Assembly: GCA_947460575.1 (NCBI GenBank)
Contig: CANHIJ010000029.1
Span: forward strand, 1-39,333
Direction: 5' to 3'
Source of the DNA: Verrucomicrobiales bacterium
Lineage (GTDB): Bacteria > Verrucomicrobiota > Verrucomicrobiia > Verrucomicrobiales > V1-33
Length of the DNA stretch: 39,333 nucleotides
Position numbers and translations under genes: made by a program. A model generated the notes under the pieces. It saw nothing but the letters and a program-made list of their open reading frames with translations, was not told where the DNA came from and ran no database searches. Shown here one piece after another: positions 6,312 to 14,613 of the stretch; position 1 is the stretch's first letter; each line of letters starts with the position of its first letter.

Positions 6312-9140
6312 ATGTCCCGCTTCCGTTTCCGCCTCGCCTTCGCCTTGGCCTGCCTCCCCGCCGCCCTCGCCTCCGCCGAGGAGTTCTCCCCCGAGCAACT
6401 CCACACCTTCGAAACTAAGGTCCGCCCCCTCCTCGCGGAACACTGCTACGCCTGCCACGGCACAGATAAACAAGCCCACGGCCTGCGCCTCGACTCCCGC
6501 GCCGCCCTCCTCCAAGGCGGCGACTCCGGCCCCGCCGCCCTCCTCGGGCAGCCCGACGCCAGCCCTCTCATCCTCGCCATCCAGCACGCCGAGGGCCGCG
6601 AAGCCATGCCCCAAAAGGCACCCAAACTTGCCCCCGAAGCCATCGACATCCTCCGCCAATGGGTCCAGCAGGGCCTCCCCTGGCCCCAAGAAACTCCCCC
6701 GCCCGCCCCCACCGAGCGCTGGCGCCAACACTGGGCCTTCCAACCCGTCGCCGACCCACCCGCCCCCGCCGTCCAGGCCCCCGAGCGCCTCCGCCAAACC
6801 CTCGACGCCCACCTGCTCGCCCGACTCGAAAAGGAGGGCCTCACCCTCTCCCCCGAAGCCGACCGCGCCACCCTGGTCCGCCGCGCCACCCTCGACCTCA
6901 CCGGCCTGCCCCCCACCTACTCACAAATCCAAGCCGCCCTAGCCGACACCGCCCCGGGCGCCTGGCCCCGCTTCGTCGACGCCCTCCTCGCCTCCCCTCA
7001 CTTTGGCGAGCGCTGGGCCCGGCACTGGATGGACATCGCCCGCTATGCCGACACCAAAGGCTATGTCTTTCAAGAAGAGCGCCGCTACCCCTACGCCTAC
7101 ACCTACCGCGATTGGCTCGTGAATTCCTTCAACCAGGACCTTCCCTACGACCAATTTCTCGTCCTCCAAATCGCCGCGGACCAAGTCGTCGACTGGGAAA
7201 AAAAACCTCAGGATTTGGCCGCGATGGGTTTCCTCACCCTGGGCCGCCGCTTTCTCAACGCCGAGCCCGACATCATCGACGACCGCCTCGACGTGGTCTT
7301 CCGCGGCACCCAAGCCCTCACGGTTAGCTGCGCCCGCTGCCACGACCACAAGTTCGACCCCATTCCCACTGCCGATTACTATTCCCTCTACGGCGTCTTC
7401 GCCAGCAGCCAGGAGCCCAATGAAAAACCCCTCCTCGGCCTCCCGGACAACTCCCCCGAAGCCCTCGCCTTTAATGCCGCGTTGGCAGCCCAAGAGGCAT
7501 CCCTCGCCGCCTACCTCCGCCTCCATCCCCTCCTTCCGCGCCCGGCCCGGCCCTACCTGAACCTCCTCGACCCCTACCGCGAACCAACCCTCCTGGCCCG
7601 CGCCAACCCCGAGGAACTGCGCGATCTGCGGCAAAAACTCGAGCGCTTCCGCGCCACCAACCCCGCCGCCCCCCCCCGCGGCATGGTCATGGTCGACAAA
7701 CCCCAGCCCGTCGACCCCGCCATCTTCCTGCGCGGCAATCCCGGCCGCCCCGGCCCCAAGGTGCCGCGCCGCTTCCTCAAAGCCCTCGCCCCTAGCGACG
7801 CCCGCACCCCCTTCGCCAAGGGCAGCGGCCGCCTCGAAATGGCCCAGGCCATCGCCTCTCCGCAAAACCCCCTCACCGCCCGCGTCTGGGTCAACCGCGT
7901 CTGGACTTATCTGCTAGGCACCCCCCTGGTTGATACCCCCTCGGACTTCGGCGTCCGCACCGCGCGGCCCGAACTGCTCCCCCTGCTCGACCACCTGGCG
8001 GCCCAATTCGTCGCCGAGGGCTGGTCCACCAAAAAGCTGATTCGCGCCATCCTCCTCTCCGCCGCCTATCAACAAACCAGCGCCTCCCATCCCCAAGGCC
8101 TCGCCCGCGACCCGGAAAACCGCCTCTTCTGGAAGCAAAACCGGCGCCGCCTCGACTTCGAAGCCCTCCGCGATTCCCTCCTCGCCGTCAGCGGCAATTT
8201 GGACCCCGCCCTGGGCGGCCCCGGCGTAGCCATGGTCACCGCCGCAGGCCCTTCCCGGCGCACCCTCTACGGCCTCATCGACCGCCAAAACCTCCCCGGC
8301 CTCTTCCGCGTCTTCGACTTCGCTAGCCCCGATGCCACCTCGCCCAAACGCTTCGAGACCACCGTCCCCCAGCAGGCCCTCTACATGATGAACAGCCCCT
8401 TCATCACCGCCCAGGCCGACCACCTCGCCGCCAACCTCCCCCCCGCCCCGCTCCCCGATTCCATCCACCGCCTCTACCAATCCATCCTCTCCCGAGACCC
8501 CGATCCCCAAGAGTTGGCGCTCGGCCTAGCCTACCTCAGCGACCCCGCCTCCCAAGCCCGCCAAACCGCTACCGCCTGGCAAAATGGCTATGGAGACTTC
8601 GACCCCGCCACCCTCACCACCCAGTTCACTCCCTTCCCCCACTACCAAGAAAACCGCTGGTCGCCCTCCCCCAACCTGCCCGACCCCACCCACGGCTACG
8701 TCCACCTCACCCAGTTCGGCGGCCACCCCGGCGCCCAGCCCGGGCACGCCGCGATCCGCCGCTGGATCGCCCCCGCCGCCGCCACCGTCGACCTCCGCGG
8801 CACCGTCGGCCTCCTCTCCGAGCAAAGCAGCGGCGTCACCGCCTTCCTCTTCCACTCCCGCCTCGGCCTCCTCGCCTCCTATCCGGTTCCCCCCGGAGGC
8901 AAAGTCGAGGCCACCTATGACGGCCTCGCGGTGCAAGCAGGCGACGCTCTCGACTTCATTGTCGACAGCCAAGGCAGCGAAAACTCCGACACCTTCCAGT
9001 GGACCCCGCTCATCCGCGATAGTGCTAGCCAGCTCGTCCTCGCCCAGGCCACCGCGGACTTCGGCGGCCCCGGGGCCTCGCCCTTGGCCGCCTACGCCCA
9101 AATCCTGCTCTGCTCTAACGAATTGCTATACCTCGACTGA
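6312..9140 (+). CDS. PSD1-type planctomycete/verrucomicrobial cytochrome c protein (DUF1549 + DUF1553)
   Basis: This 942-residue secreted protein has a signal peptide (about 1-22) and a heme-binding CYACH (C45, C48, H49) in the planctomycete cytochrome c domain. DUF1549 follows, with 'GLPPTYSQIQAAL' and 'ERWARHWMDIARYADT'. A second CARCH (C340, C343, H344) sits in 'CARCHDHKFDPI'. DUF1553 contains 'NPLTARVWVNRVW' and 'LIRAILLSAAYQQ'. About 180 residues beginning near 'WQNGYGDFDPAT' look like a beta-sandwich insert placed before the normal DUF1553 ending 'YAQILLCSNELLYLD'. These proteins are typical of Planctomycetes and Verrucomicrobia and are usually followed by a DUF1501 gene, which is absent here. 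Their role is unproven; glycan breakdown linked to redox chemistry has been proposed. Confidence 0.93.
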   Translation: MSRFRFRLAFALACLPAALASAEEFSPEQLHTFETKVRPLLAEHCYACHGTDKQAHGLRLDSRAALLQGGDSGPAALLGQPDASPLILAIQHAEGREAMPQKAPKLAPEAIDILRQWVQQGLPWPQETPPPAPTERWRQHWAFQPVADPPAPAVQAPERLRQTLDAHLLARLEKEGLTLSPEADRATLVRRATLDLTGLPPTYSQIQAALADTAPGAWPRFVDALLASPHFGERWARHWMDIARYADTKGYVFQEERRYPYAYTYRDWLVNSFNQDLPYDQFLVLQIAADQVVDWEKKPQDLAAMGFLTLGRRFLNAEPDIIDDRLDVVFRGTQALTVSCARCHDHKFDPIPTADYYSLYGVFASSQEPNEKPLLGLPDNSPEALAFNAALAAQEASLAAYLRLHPLLPRPARPYLNLLDPYREPTLLARANPEELRDLRQKLERFRATNPAAPPRGMVMVDKPQPVDPAIFLRGNPGRPGPKVPRRFLKALAPSDARTPFAKGSGRLEMAQAIASPQNPLTARVWVNRVWTYLLGTPLVDTPSDFGVRTARPELLPLLDHLAAQFVAEGWSTKKLIRAILLSAAYQQTSASHPQGLARDPENRLFWKQNRRRLDFEALRDSLLAVSGNLDPALGGPGVAMVTAAGPSRRTLYGLIDRQNLPGLFRVFDFASPDATSPKRFETTVPQQALYMMNSPFITAQADHLAANLPPAPLPDSIHRLYQSILSRDPDPQELALGLAYLSDPASQARQTATAWQNGYGDFDPATLTTQFTPFPHYQENRWSPSPNLPDPTHGYVHLTQFGGHPGAQPGHAAIRRWIAPAAATVDLRGTVGLLSEQSSGVTAFLFHSRLGLLASYPVPPGGKVEATYDGLAVQAGDALDFIVDSQGSENSDTFQWTPLIRDSASQLVLAQATADFGGPGASPLAAYAQILLCSNELLYLD

Positions 9141-9142
9141 GC

Positions 9143-9156
9143 GGGGCCCGCGGGCC
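9143..9156. other. GC-rich palindrome between convergent genes
   Basis: The 18-bp gap between the cytochrome c stop (9140) and the convergent small secreted protein contains the perfect palindrome GGCCCGCGGGCC inside a slightly longer GC-rich block. It has no U-tract. It may slow polymerase on both strands; this is weak evidence for a terminator. Confidence 0.3.
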
Positions 9157-9158
9157 GC

Positions 9159-9644
9159 CTACTGGGCGCGCTTGAATTCGGCGCCCACCACAAACTCGCC
9201 GAGTTCCCCGGTGTCGGTCTGGCGGTACACTTTGACCTCAAAGGAGTCGTCGGTCTGCTTGATGTAACGGGTCGCCAGCTTCATTTTGCCAATTTCGGAC
9301 TCAATGGTGCTCTTCAAAATGGGGTGGCCCTCGTAGGCGGACCAACGGCCCATGGAGACGGCTCCTTTGTTGTCCACGGAAATCATATTGGCCTCGGTGG
9401 TGGCGGGCTTCAAGGCGATGGTGCCCTCGGCCTGGCGGTCGGGCAGGGTCATCTTGGTGGCGATCACCTGCTTGTCGAGCCGCCACTCAAAGGACATCGT
9501 CACCGCGCCATCAGCGGTGGCCCAGTTCCCGATCAGCCAGGTCACCCCCGCCTGTTCGGCAAAATGAGAGAGGGGCGAAGCTTGCACCGCGCCGGATAGG
9601 GCCGCCACGCCAACCATGAGGCGAATCATTTGCGATATTTTCAT
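9159..9644 (-). CDS. Small secreted protein, lipocalin/DUF1579-like beta-barrel (hypothetical)
   Basis: This 161-residue protein has a signal peptide (about 1-22). The mature part begins 'SPLSHFAEQAGVTWLIGNW' and continues as alternating short hydrophobic and charged segments, suggesting a small beta-barrel. The 'WLIGNW ... FEWRLDKQVI' pattern resembles proteins annotated DUF1579 or lipocalin-like, which have no established function. The start is the ATG at 9644; upstream on the minus strand the DNA becomes locally AT-rich, which fits a promoter. It is convergent with the cytochrome c gene and divergent from the polyketide synthase. Family assignment is tentative; that it is a real secreted protein is more certain. 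Confidence 0.75.
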   Translation of the reverse strand: MKISQMIRLMVGVAALSGAVQASPLSHFAEQAGVTWLIGNWATADGAVTMSFEWRLDKQVIATKMTLPDRQAEGTIALKPATTEANMISVDNKGAVSMGRWSAYEGHPILKSTIESEIGKMKLATRYIKQTDDSFEVKVYRQTDTGELGEFVVGAEFKRAQ

Positions 9645-9816
9645 AGGGAATAATAGTGTTAAAAATCCACTCTAGAGATCGCCCCGGCTCCGGTCCTGTC
9701 AAACCCTTTCCCGGCCGCCCTAGCCAGGTGACCCTGCAAGGGGATCGCGGCGCGGGGCCCGGAATGACAGGCGGTTCCATTGGCCAAGGGGAGACAACCG
9801 TGCGAAGGGGTGGGCC

Positions 9817-10920
9817 ATGTTGCGCCCTCACTTGAACGCCATCGCCACGGCCGTCCCCGATTACGAGCGGCACGCCGCCTTTTTGGAAAGCCTGCCGCAC
9901 TGGGTCCGCCCCCAGGCCACTTTGGAAAAAGTACAGCAGATCGCCCAAAACTCCGCGATCGCCCGGCGCCACACCGTGTTAGAGCACCCCCTGGGGGAGG
10001 CCGCCAGCGGCTCCTTTTACGGCTATGGAGCCTTTCCCAGCACCGGCGCGCGCATGGAGGTCTACCGCCGCGAGGCCCCCCGCCTAGCGGCTCGGGCAGT
10101 CGATGCCCTCACGGCCCAAGTGGGTTCGCTCCGCGAGGTCACCCATCTCATTGTGACCACCTGCACCGGATTTTACGCCCCGGGGCTGGACATCGATTTG
10201 CTGCGCCACGCCGACCTCGCGCCGGGGGTGAAGCGGACCGTGATCGGGTTCATGGGCTGCTACGCGGCCCTGACCGGCCTGCGGCAAGCTCGGGAAATTG
10301 TGCTCGGAGACGCCGCCGCGGTGGTGCTGATGGTGAACCTGGAGCTGTGCAGCTTGCACCTCCAGGAAACCGAACAACTCGACCGCCTGGTGTCGTTCTG
10401 CCTTTTTGCCGACGGGGCCGCGGCCTCCCTGATCAGCGGGCGGGCCGCGGGGATGCGCCTGGAGGGCTGCCAGACCGCGCTCAGCCTAGCGGATGCCGAC
10501 CGCATGGCCTGGATGGTGGAAGACCAGGGCTTCGCCATGACCTTGGACGCCCGCGTGCCCGCCAAAATCAAGCAATTTCTCGCCCGCCACCCCGAGTCCG
10601 TGGGCCGCTGCGCCCAGGCCAGCCCTAACGATGTGTGGGCCATCCACCCCGGCGGGCGCATGATTTTGGACGCCCTGCAAGGCCACTACGGCCTGAGCGA
10701 GGCCCAGATGGCGCCGTCGCGGGGGGTCTTGCGCGACTATGGAAACATGTCGTCGGCCACCGTGATGTTCGCCTTGGCGCAGCTCCTCGCCGAAGCGGGA
10801 GAGGATGACCGGGCCGGACACGCCCTGGCGTTCGGGCCCGGGCTGACCGTGGAGTCGGCGGATTTTACGGTGCTCGGCGTGGGGGCTTCGCCCCGAGATG
10901 GGGCGATTATTTCGCATTGA
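9817..10920 (+). CDS. Type III polyketide synthase (chalcone synthase-like)
   Basis: This 367-residue protein matches type III polyketide synthases, homodimeric enzymes that extend an acyl-CoA starter with malonyl-CoA and cyclise the product. The catalytic triad is in place: Cys116 in 'VTTCTGFYAPGLD', His277 in 'WAIHPGGRMILDAL' and Asn310 in 'DYGNMSSATVMFAL'. 'GFMGCYAAL' and 'FGPGLTVE' are also typical. Length fits this family better than FabH, which is about 50 residues shorter. A purine-rich SD-like GAAGGGG lies about 9 bases before the ATG. Bacterial members often sit with a methyltransferase, oxidoreductase or prenyltransferase; none is adjacent. The next gene starts 29 bp downstream. The product (alkylresorcinol, alkylpyrone or other) cannot be predicted. 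Confidence 0.93.
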   Translation: MLRPHLNAIATAVPDYERHAAFLESLPHWVRPQATLEKVQQIAQNSAIARRHTVLEHPLGEAASGSFYGYGAFPSTGARMEVYRREAPRLAARAVDALTAQVGSLREVTHLIVTTCTGFYAPGLDIDLLRHADLAPGVKRTVIGFMGCYAALTGLRQAREIVLGDAAAVVLMVNLELCSLHLQETEQLDRLVSFCLFADGAAASLISGRAAGMRLEGCQTALSLADADRMAWMVEDQGFAMTLDARVPAKIKQFLARHPESVGRCAQASPNDVWAIHPGGRMILDALQGHYGLSEAQMAPSRGVLRDYGNMSSATVMFALAQLLAEAGEDDRAGHALAFGPGLTVESADFTVLGVGASPRDGAIISH

Positions 10921-10949
10921 GTGCCGCGGGGCAGCGGCCACACTGGGTT

Positions 10950-11510
10950 ATGATGAAGCGCGGTGCCTTTTTAATCCTCCTCCTGGGGTGTTGCCTCGCG
11001 CGGCCACGCGCGGCGCAAGCCCGCCTGGGCGAAACCCGGGAAGAGTGCGCCGCCCGCTACGGCGCCCCCGTGGCCGAAGTGGCGGCCCGGCTCCAAGGCG
11101 CCGCGGGCGCGACCTTCACCAAGGGAGACATCCGGATTCGCATTGAGTTTGTGGACGGCCGGGCAGCCTTCATCAGTTTCTCCCGGCGGGGCTTAACGCA
11201 AGAATTGCGCCAGCAACTGCTAGAACTCAACGCCGGAGCCTTGGCATGGAATGCCCCGGGGGAGTTTCTCGGCCGGACCTGTTGGACCGCCCCGGCCCGC
11301 GCGGGGGAGGCCGCCCGCCACGCCTCCGCCTATCTCGCCGCTGATGTCCCCTACCTCGACTTGGCCACCGACCGCTGGGCCAAGGCCATGAAGGCCCAGC
11401 AGGCGGTTCAGTTCGCCGCCGCCCCGCGCCGCGCCCCAACCGCGCCCCCCGCCCCCGTGGGCCCCGCCGCGCCAGCCGCCCCGCCCACCGGCAAGCTGCA
11501 AGGTTTTTAA
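10950..11510 (+). CDS. Hypothetical secreted protein
   Basis: I do not recognise this 186-residue protein. A signal peptide (about residues 1-23, hydrophobic core 'AFLILLLGCCLA') precedes a short domain with 'GETREECAARYGAP', 'FTKGDIRIRIEFVDGRAAFI' and 'LLELNAGALAWN'. The tail is low-complexity Pro/Ala. This layout resembles small lineage-specific secreted proteins of verrucomicrobia that I cannot name. Two ATGs, at 10950 and 10953, are equally possible. It begins 29 bp after the polyketide synthase stop and may be co-transcribed with it and with the L,D-transpeptidase that follows 28 bp later. Confidence 0.75.
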   Translation: MMKRGAFLILLLGCCLARPRAAQARLGETREECAARYGAPVAEVAARLQGAAGATFTKGDIRIRIEFVDGRAAFISFSRRGLTQELRQQLLELNAGALAWNAPGEFLGRTCWTAPARAGEAARHASAYLAADVPYLDLATDRWAKAMKAQQAVQFAAAPRRAPTAPPAPVGPAAPAAPPTGKLQGF

Positions 11511-11538
11511 CTTCTCACCGCGCGGGCCGCCCTTTCCT

Positions 11539-12294
11539 ATGATGATGCGTTTTTCTATCCTAGCGCTTTTGCTGGGGGGCGTCTTTTTACTGTTGTTCCT
11601 GCGGCGGGTCATGGGGGCCCCGGCGGGCGACAACGACCGCTTGGCCGAAGTGCGGCGGCGGGTCGCCCCCGGCCTGCAGGCGGAACTCAAGCGGGCCCAC
11701 CTCAAGGCCGGGGCCCCGGTTTTTATCCGCCTCTACAAGGAGGAACGCGAACTCGAACTGTGGCTCCGCGACGAGATGGGCGGGCGCTATGCCCTCTTCA
11801 AAAAGTGGCCCATCGCCAGCTGCGGAGCCGAAGGCCTCGGCCCCAAACTCCGCGAGGGCGACGGCCGGGCTCCCGAGGGCTTCTATCACGTCGCCGCCCG
11901 CCAGCTCAACCCCAAGTCGAAGTGGCACCTCGCCTTCGATTTGGGATTTCCTAACGCCCTAGACAAAGCCCTGGGCCGCCGCGGATCGGCCCTCATGGTG
12001 CACGGCGGGACGCGCTCGGTGGGTTGTTATGCCATGACTGATCCCGTGATGGAGTTGATCTATCTTTTGGTAGACGCAGCCCTCCGCGGGAAGCGGCAGG
12101 ATGAAATCCAAGTCCAGTGCCTCCCCTTCCGCCTCAGCGAGGCTCGGGTGGCGCAGGCCGAAGCCGAGGGCCATGAATGGGCTAGCTTTTGGCGCAATCT
12201 CAAGGAAGGTTCCGACTTGTTTGAGCAGAGCAAAGTGCCGCCGCTGGTGGCCCAGCGCGAGGGAACATACCTCTTCCGGCGCCGCGAGCCCTGA
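11539..12294 (+). CDS. L,D-transpeptidase (YkuD family, YafK-like)
   Basis: This 251-residue protein has a membrane-anchor or signal segment (about residues 5-24) and a YkuD domain (about 60-190). The catalytic signature is H155 in 'MVHGGTRSVGCYAM' with C163 as nucleophile, spaced as in the ErfK/YbiS/YafK group. These periplasmic enzymes make 3-3 peptidoglycan crosslinks or attach or detach lipoproteins from the cell wall; the SVGCYAM form is closest to the YafK/DpaA branch, which cuts such links. That branch assignment is from the motif only. It follows the secreted hypothetical gene by 28 bp and precedes the HAD hydrolase by 34 bp, all on the plus strand. I chose the first of three consecutive Met codons. 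Confidence 0.9.
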   Translation: MMMRFSILALLLGGVFLLLFLRRVMGAPAGDNDRLAEVRRRVAPGLQAELKRAHLKAGAPVFIRLYKEERELELWLRDEMGGRYALFKKWPIASCGAEGLGPKLREGDGRAPEGFYHVAARQLNPKSKWHLAFDLGFPNALDKALGRRGSALMVHGGTRSVGCYAMTDPVMELIYLLVDAALRGKRQDEIQVQCLPFRLSEARVAQAEAEGHEWASFWRNLKEGSDLFEQSKVPPLVAQREGTYLFRRREP

Positions 12295-12328
12295 GGGCCC
12301 CACCGCAGGGATTGCACGATCTAAACCC

Positions 12329-12985
12329 ATGACGCGCTATTTTGCGGGCAAGCCAGTCCAGGCGGTGATTTGCGACGTGTACCACACCTTGCTAGAAGTG
12401 CGGCCCGGACCAGCGGACGCCGCGGAGCAATGGCAGGCCGCGCGGGGCAGCTCGCTAGACGCATTCGATGCCGCCTGCCGGGCGGCGGTGGCCCGTGAGC
12501 ACGCGGCGCGGCGGGCCGCCGGGGTGCCCTGGCCAGAGGTCGACTGGGCGGCGGTGGCCCGGCAAGCCGACCCGGCCTTGGCGGAGCTGGCACCAGCGGA
12601 ACTGCAGGCGCTTTTGCAATTCCACGCCGGGCTGCAGCGGCGCTGCCGAGCCATGCCGGGGGCCGCGGACTTTTTGGCCGGGCTGCGCCAGGCCGGGCTG
12701 GCCCTCGGCATTGCCTCCAATGCCCAGGCCTACACTTTGGGAGAATTGGACGCCGCCGGGCTGGAGGTCGCCGGATTTGCCGAAGACCTCTGCTTCTGGT
12801 CGTTTCGACAGGGCTTCAGCAAGCCGGACCCAGACGTGTTCCGCCACCTCTCCGCCCGACTAGCCGCTAGAGGCATTGCGCCCGAAGCGGTGCTCATGAT
12901 CGGCGACCGCTGGGACAACGACGTGCTTCCGGCGCGGGCCGCCGGTTGGCAGGCCTGGCATTTTCAAGGGCAGTGGCCGCGCTAG
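12329..12985 (+). CDS. HAD-superfamily hydrolase
   Basis: This 218-residue protein has all four HAD motifs: 'VICDVYHTLLEV' (nucleophile D16), 'GIASNAQ' (motif II), 'FSKPDPDVF' (motif III Lys) and 'MIGDRWDNDV' (motif IV acidic pair). Tyr instead of Asp two residues after the nucleophile (D-x-Y-x-T) is common in the haloacid-dehalogenase-like subgroup, although many such members are phosphatases. A helical cap lies between motifs I and II. It has no signal peptide and is cytosolic. I chose the ATG at 12329; the frame is open further upstream only through the transpeptidase gene. The stop codon shares the palindrome CTAG with the stop of the convergent permease. The substrate is unknown. Confidence 0.88.
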   Translation: MTRYFAGKPVQAVICDVYHTLLEVRPGPADAAEQWQAARGSSLDAFDAACRAAVAREHAARRAAGVPWPEVDWAAVARQADPALAELAPAELQALLQFHAGLQRRCRAMPGAADFLAGLRQAGLALGIASNAQAYTLGELDAAGLEVAGFAEDLCFWSFRQGFSKPDPDVFRHLSARLAARGIAPEAVLMIGDRWDNDVLPARAAGWQAWHFQGQWPR

Positions 12986-14178
12986 GCCACCGCCGGAGGG
13001 CGCCGCTCCCCAGCGAGCATGAGGGAGGCCACCAGGATGAGCGCCGCCGATCCCGCCGCGGTCAGGCCAACCCCAAACCGCGCCGCGCAGGCAAAGGCTG
13101 CAAAGGGGGCGATGAGGCCGCGCGCCCCCGTCAGAAAGGTGTGCACCGCCATGTAGTCGGTGACCCGCTCGGGCGGCGCCACTTTGGTCACCCAGAGGCT
13201 CCACGCGAGGTCGGCTCCCGCGTTGGCGATGCCGAAGAGAAGCGCCCCCGCCCACAGCCCCGGGGTGCCTCCTCCGGTAAAGAAGGAGAGGATTCCTAGC
13301 ATGAATCCCGTATTGAGGAGAATGCGCAAGGCGAAGAAATTCATGCGGTCGAAGAGGCGCCCCCAGGCGCGCGTGCAGAGAAGCCGAGCGGCGTTAGGGA
13401 TAATGGTGGTGAAAAGGGCGATGTCCGAGGCCGCCAGGTGGAGCCCGTAGCGCTCGTTGGCGAGGTACTCCACGCGGAGGGGAAACATCATGAGATTGCC
13501 AAATCCCATAAACATCCAGCTGATCAGGGTGAGGCGGAACAGGCGGTCTTGCCGGACCCAGCGAAAGGCGCGCAAAGGATTGCGCCCCGCGCTGCGCACC
13601 AAGGGCACGGCCGGAAGGCGCCACGCGCAGGCGGCATTGAGCATGAGGGCCGCGGCGTAGATCGCAAGAATGCCGCGAAAGTGTGCCGGGTCGGCCTGGA
13701 GCACGCGGCCCGCGATCCAGGCAAAGGAAACACTGGCAAGAATCCGAACGACGATATTGCGCGAGAAGAGGTCGCCGCGGCACTCGGCGCGGTAATTTTC
13801 GCTATAGATCGTGGCGATGAAGGGCGCGGTCGCGGCCACGCAGAGGAAGCCGAGGCCGGCCCCGCTCAGAAAAACCGCCAGGGTCGGAACAAGCGCCGCC
13901 AGGAGCACCGCAATCCCCCCCACCGCAAAGAGCCCCGCGGCGGCCCGCTGCGCCGGCCAACCGAGCGCCGCGGCCGCGCTCACTAACAAGGGAGTGAGGA
14001 GCAGTCCCGCGCTGGAAGCCCCCTGGAGCAGGCCTTTCTGGAAGGGGTCGGCGCGGAACCAGCGCTCCGCGATGAGGAGGAGAAAGGTGACTTGGGCGGT
14101 TTCCAGGACCCCTCCGGCTAGGGCCCGCACCCGCTCCAGGCGGAAGGTGGCGCGTTCGCGGGCGAGGATGGCATTCAT
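12982..14178 (-). CDS. Major facilitator superfamily permease (unknown substrate)
   Basis: This 398-residue membrane protein has about 12 hydrophobic segments and the overall composition of an MFS transporter. Recognisable pieces are '[21 protein letters not shown]' (first loop), '[20 protein letters not shown]' and '[13 protein letters not shown]'-like loop residues near the C-terminal half. The subfamily is unclear, so no substrate is proposed. I chose the ATG at 14178 because the extra upstream residues are polar and low-complexity. A GC-rich hairpin (14177-14195) spans this start codon. The gene is convergent with the HAD hydrolase and divergent from acylphosphatase. Confidence 0.8.
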   Translation of the reverse strand: MNAILARERATFRLERVRALAGGVLETAQVTFLLLIAERWFRADPFQKGLLQGASSAGLLLTPLLVSAAAALGWPAQRAAAGLFAVGGIAVLLAALVPTLAVFLSGAGLGFLCVAATAPFIATIYSENYRAECRGDLFSRNIVVRILASVSFAWIAGRVLQADPAHFRGILAIYAAALMLNAACAWRLPAVPLVRSAGRNPLRAFRWVRQDRLFRLTLISWMFMGFGNLMMFPLRVEYLANERYGLHLAASDIALFTTIIPNAARLLCTRAWGRLFDRMNFFALRILLNTGFMLGILSFFTGGGTPGLWAGALLFGIANAGADLAWSLWVTKVAPPERVTDYMAVHTFLTGARGLIAPFAAFACAARFGVGLTAAGSAALILVASLMLAGERRPPAVA

Positions 14179-14195
14179 GGGGGGAGCGCCCCCAT
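14177..14195 (-). promoter_or_regulatory. Hairpin overlapping the permease start codon
   Basis: ATGGGGG-GAGCG-CCCCCAT forms a 7-bp stem with a 5-nt loop whose 3' arm, read on the minus strand, runs into the ATG of the MFS permease. No clear Shine-Dalgarno sequence is seen. Such a stem would hinder ribosome loading, so it may limit translation; this is inferred from sequence only. Confidence 0.35.
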
Positions 14196-14302
14196 CCTGG
14201 AGCCCCTGCGGGGGGGCTGCACGGGCAAATGTGCCGCCGCCAAGTGCCGCTAGGGCTACCTCTCGGCTTGCCAGGAGGGCGAGTTTGGCGCAGGGGAGAA
14301 GC

Positions 14303-14587
14303 ATGATCGCGCGACGGGTATTTTACAGTGGAAGGGTGCAGGGGGTGGGCTTTCGCTACGCCGTTAAGCAGTTAGCGGCGGGCTATGAGGTCTCCGGTTG
14401 GGTGAAGAATTTGCCGGATGGGCGGGTCGAATTGTTGGCCATTTCGCGAGAGGCCGGGGAGCTGCAGGATTTTCTGGAGGAATTGCGCGAAAACTCGGCG
14501 GTGGCCCACCACATCAAGGAGGTCGAGGATCAGGAGGTCGCGCCAGTCCCGCAGGGCATCGCCGGGTTTTCTATAACAAAAGATTGA
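14303..14587 (+). CDS. Acylphosphatase
   Basis: This 94-residue protein is a complete acylphosphatase, which hydrolyses carboxyl-phosphate bonds such as in acetyl-phosphate or 1,3-bisphosphoglycerate. The signature '[16 protein letters not shown]' carries the phosphate-binding Arg18, and '[17 protein letters not shown]' carries the catalytic Asn36. Length is normal for the family, and it is cytosolic. A purine-rich SD-like GGGGAGAAG precedes the ATG. The YhaM-like gene starts 26 bp downstream and is probably co-transcribed. Confidence 0.95.
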   Translation: MIARRVFYSGRVQGVGFRYAVKQLAAGYEVSGWVKNLPDGRVELLAISREAGELQDFLEELRENSAVAHHIKEVEDQEVAPVPQGIAGFSITKD

Positions 14588-14613
14588 TCGCGGGGGCGAA
14601 AGCGTCGAGGATT

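Noticed and set aside
6174..6812. N-terminal extension of the DUF2238 protein
   Set aside because: The extra 213 residues are Gly/Glu-rich antisense of the cytochrome c gene; the family match starts at the ATG at 6173.
9817..10920. FabH-type ketoacyl-ACP synthase III
   Set aside because: It shares the Cys-His-Asn triad, but the 'CTGFYAPGLD', 'HPGGRMILDAL' and 'YGNMSSATV' motifs and the 367-residue length fit type III polyketide synthases better.
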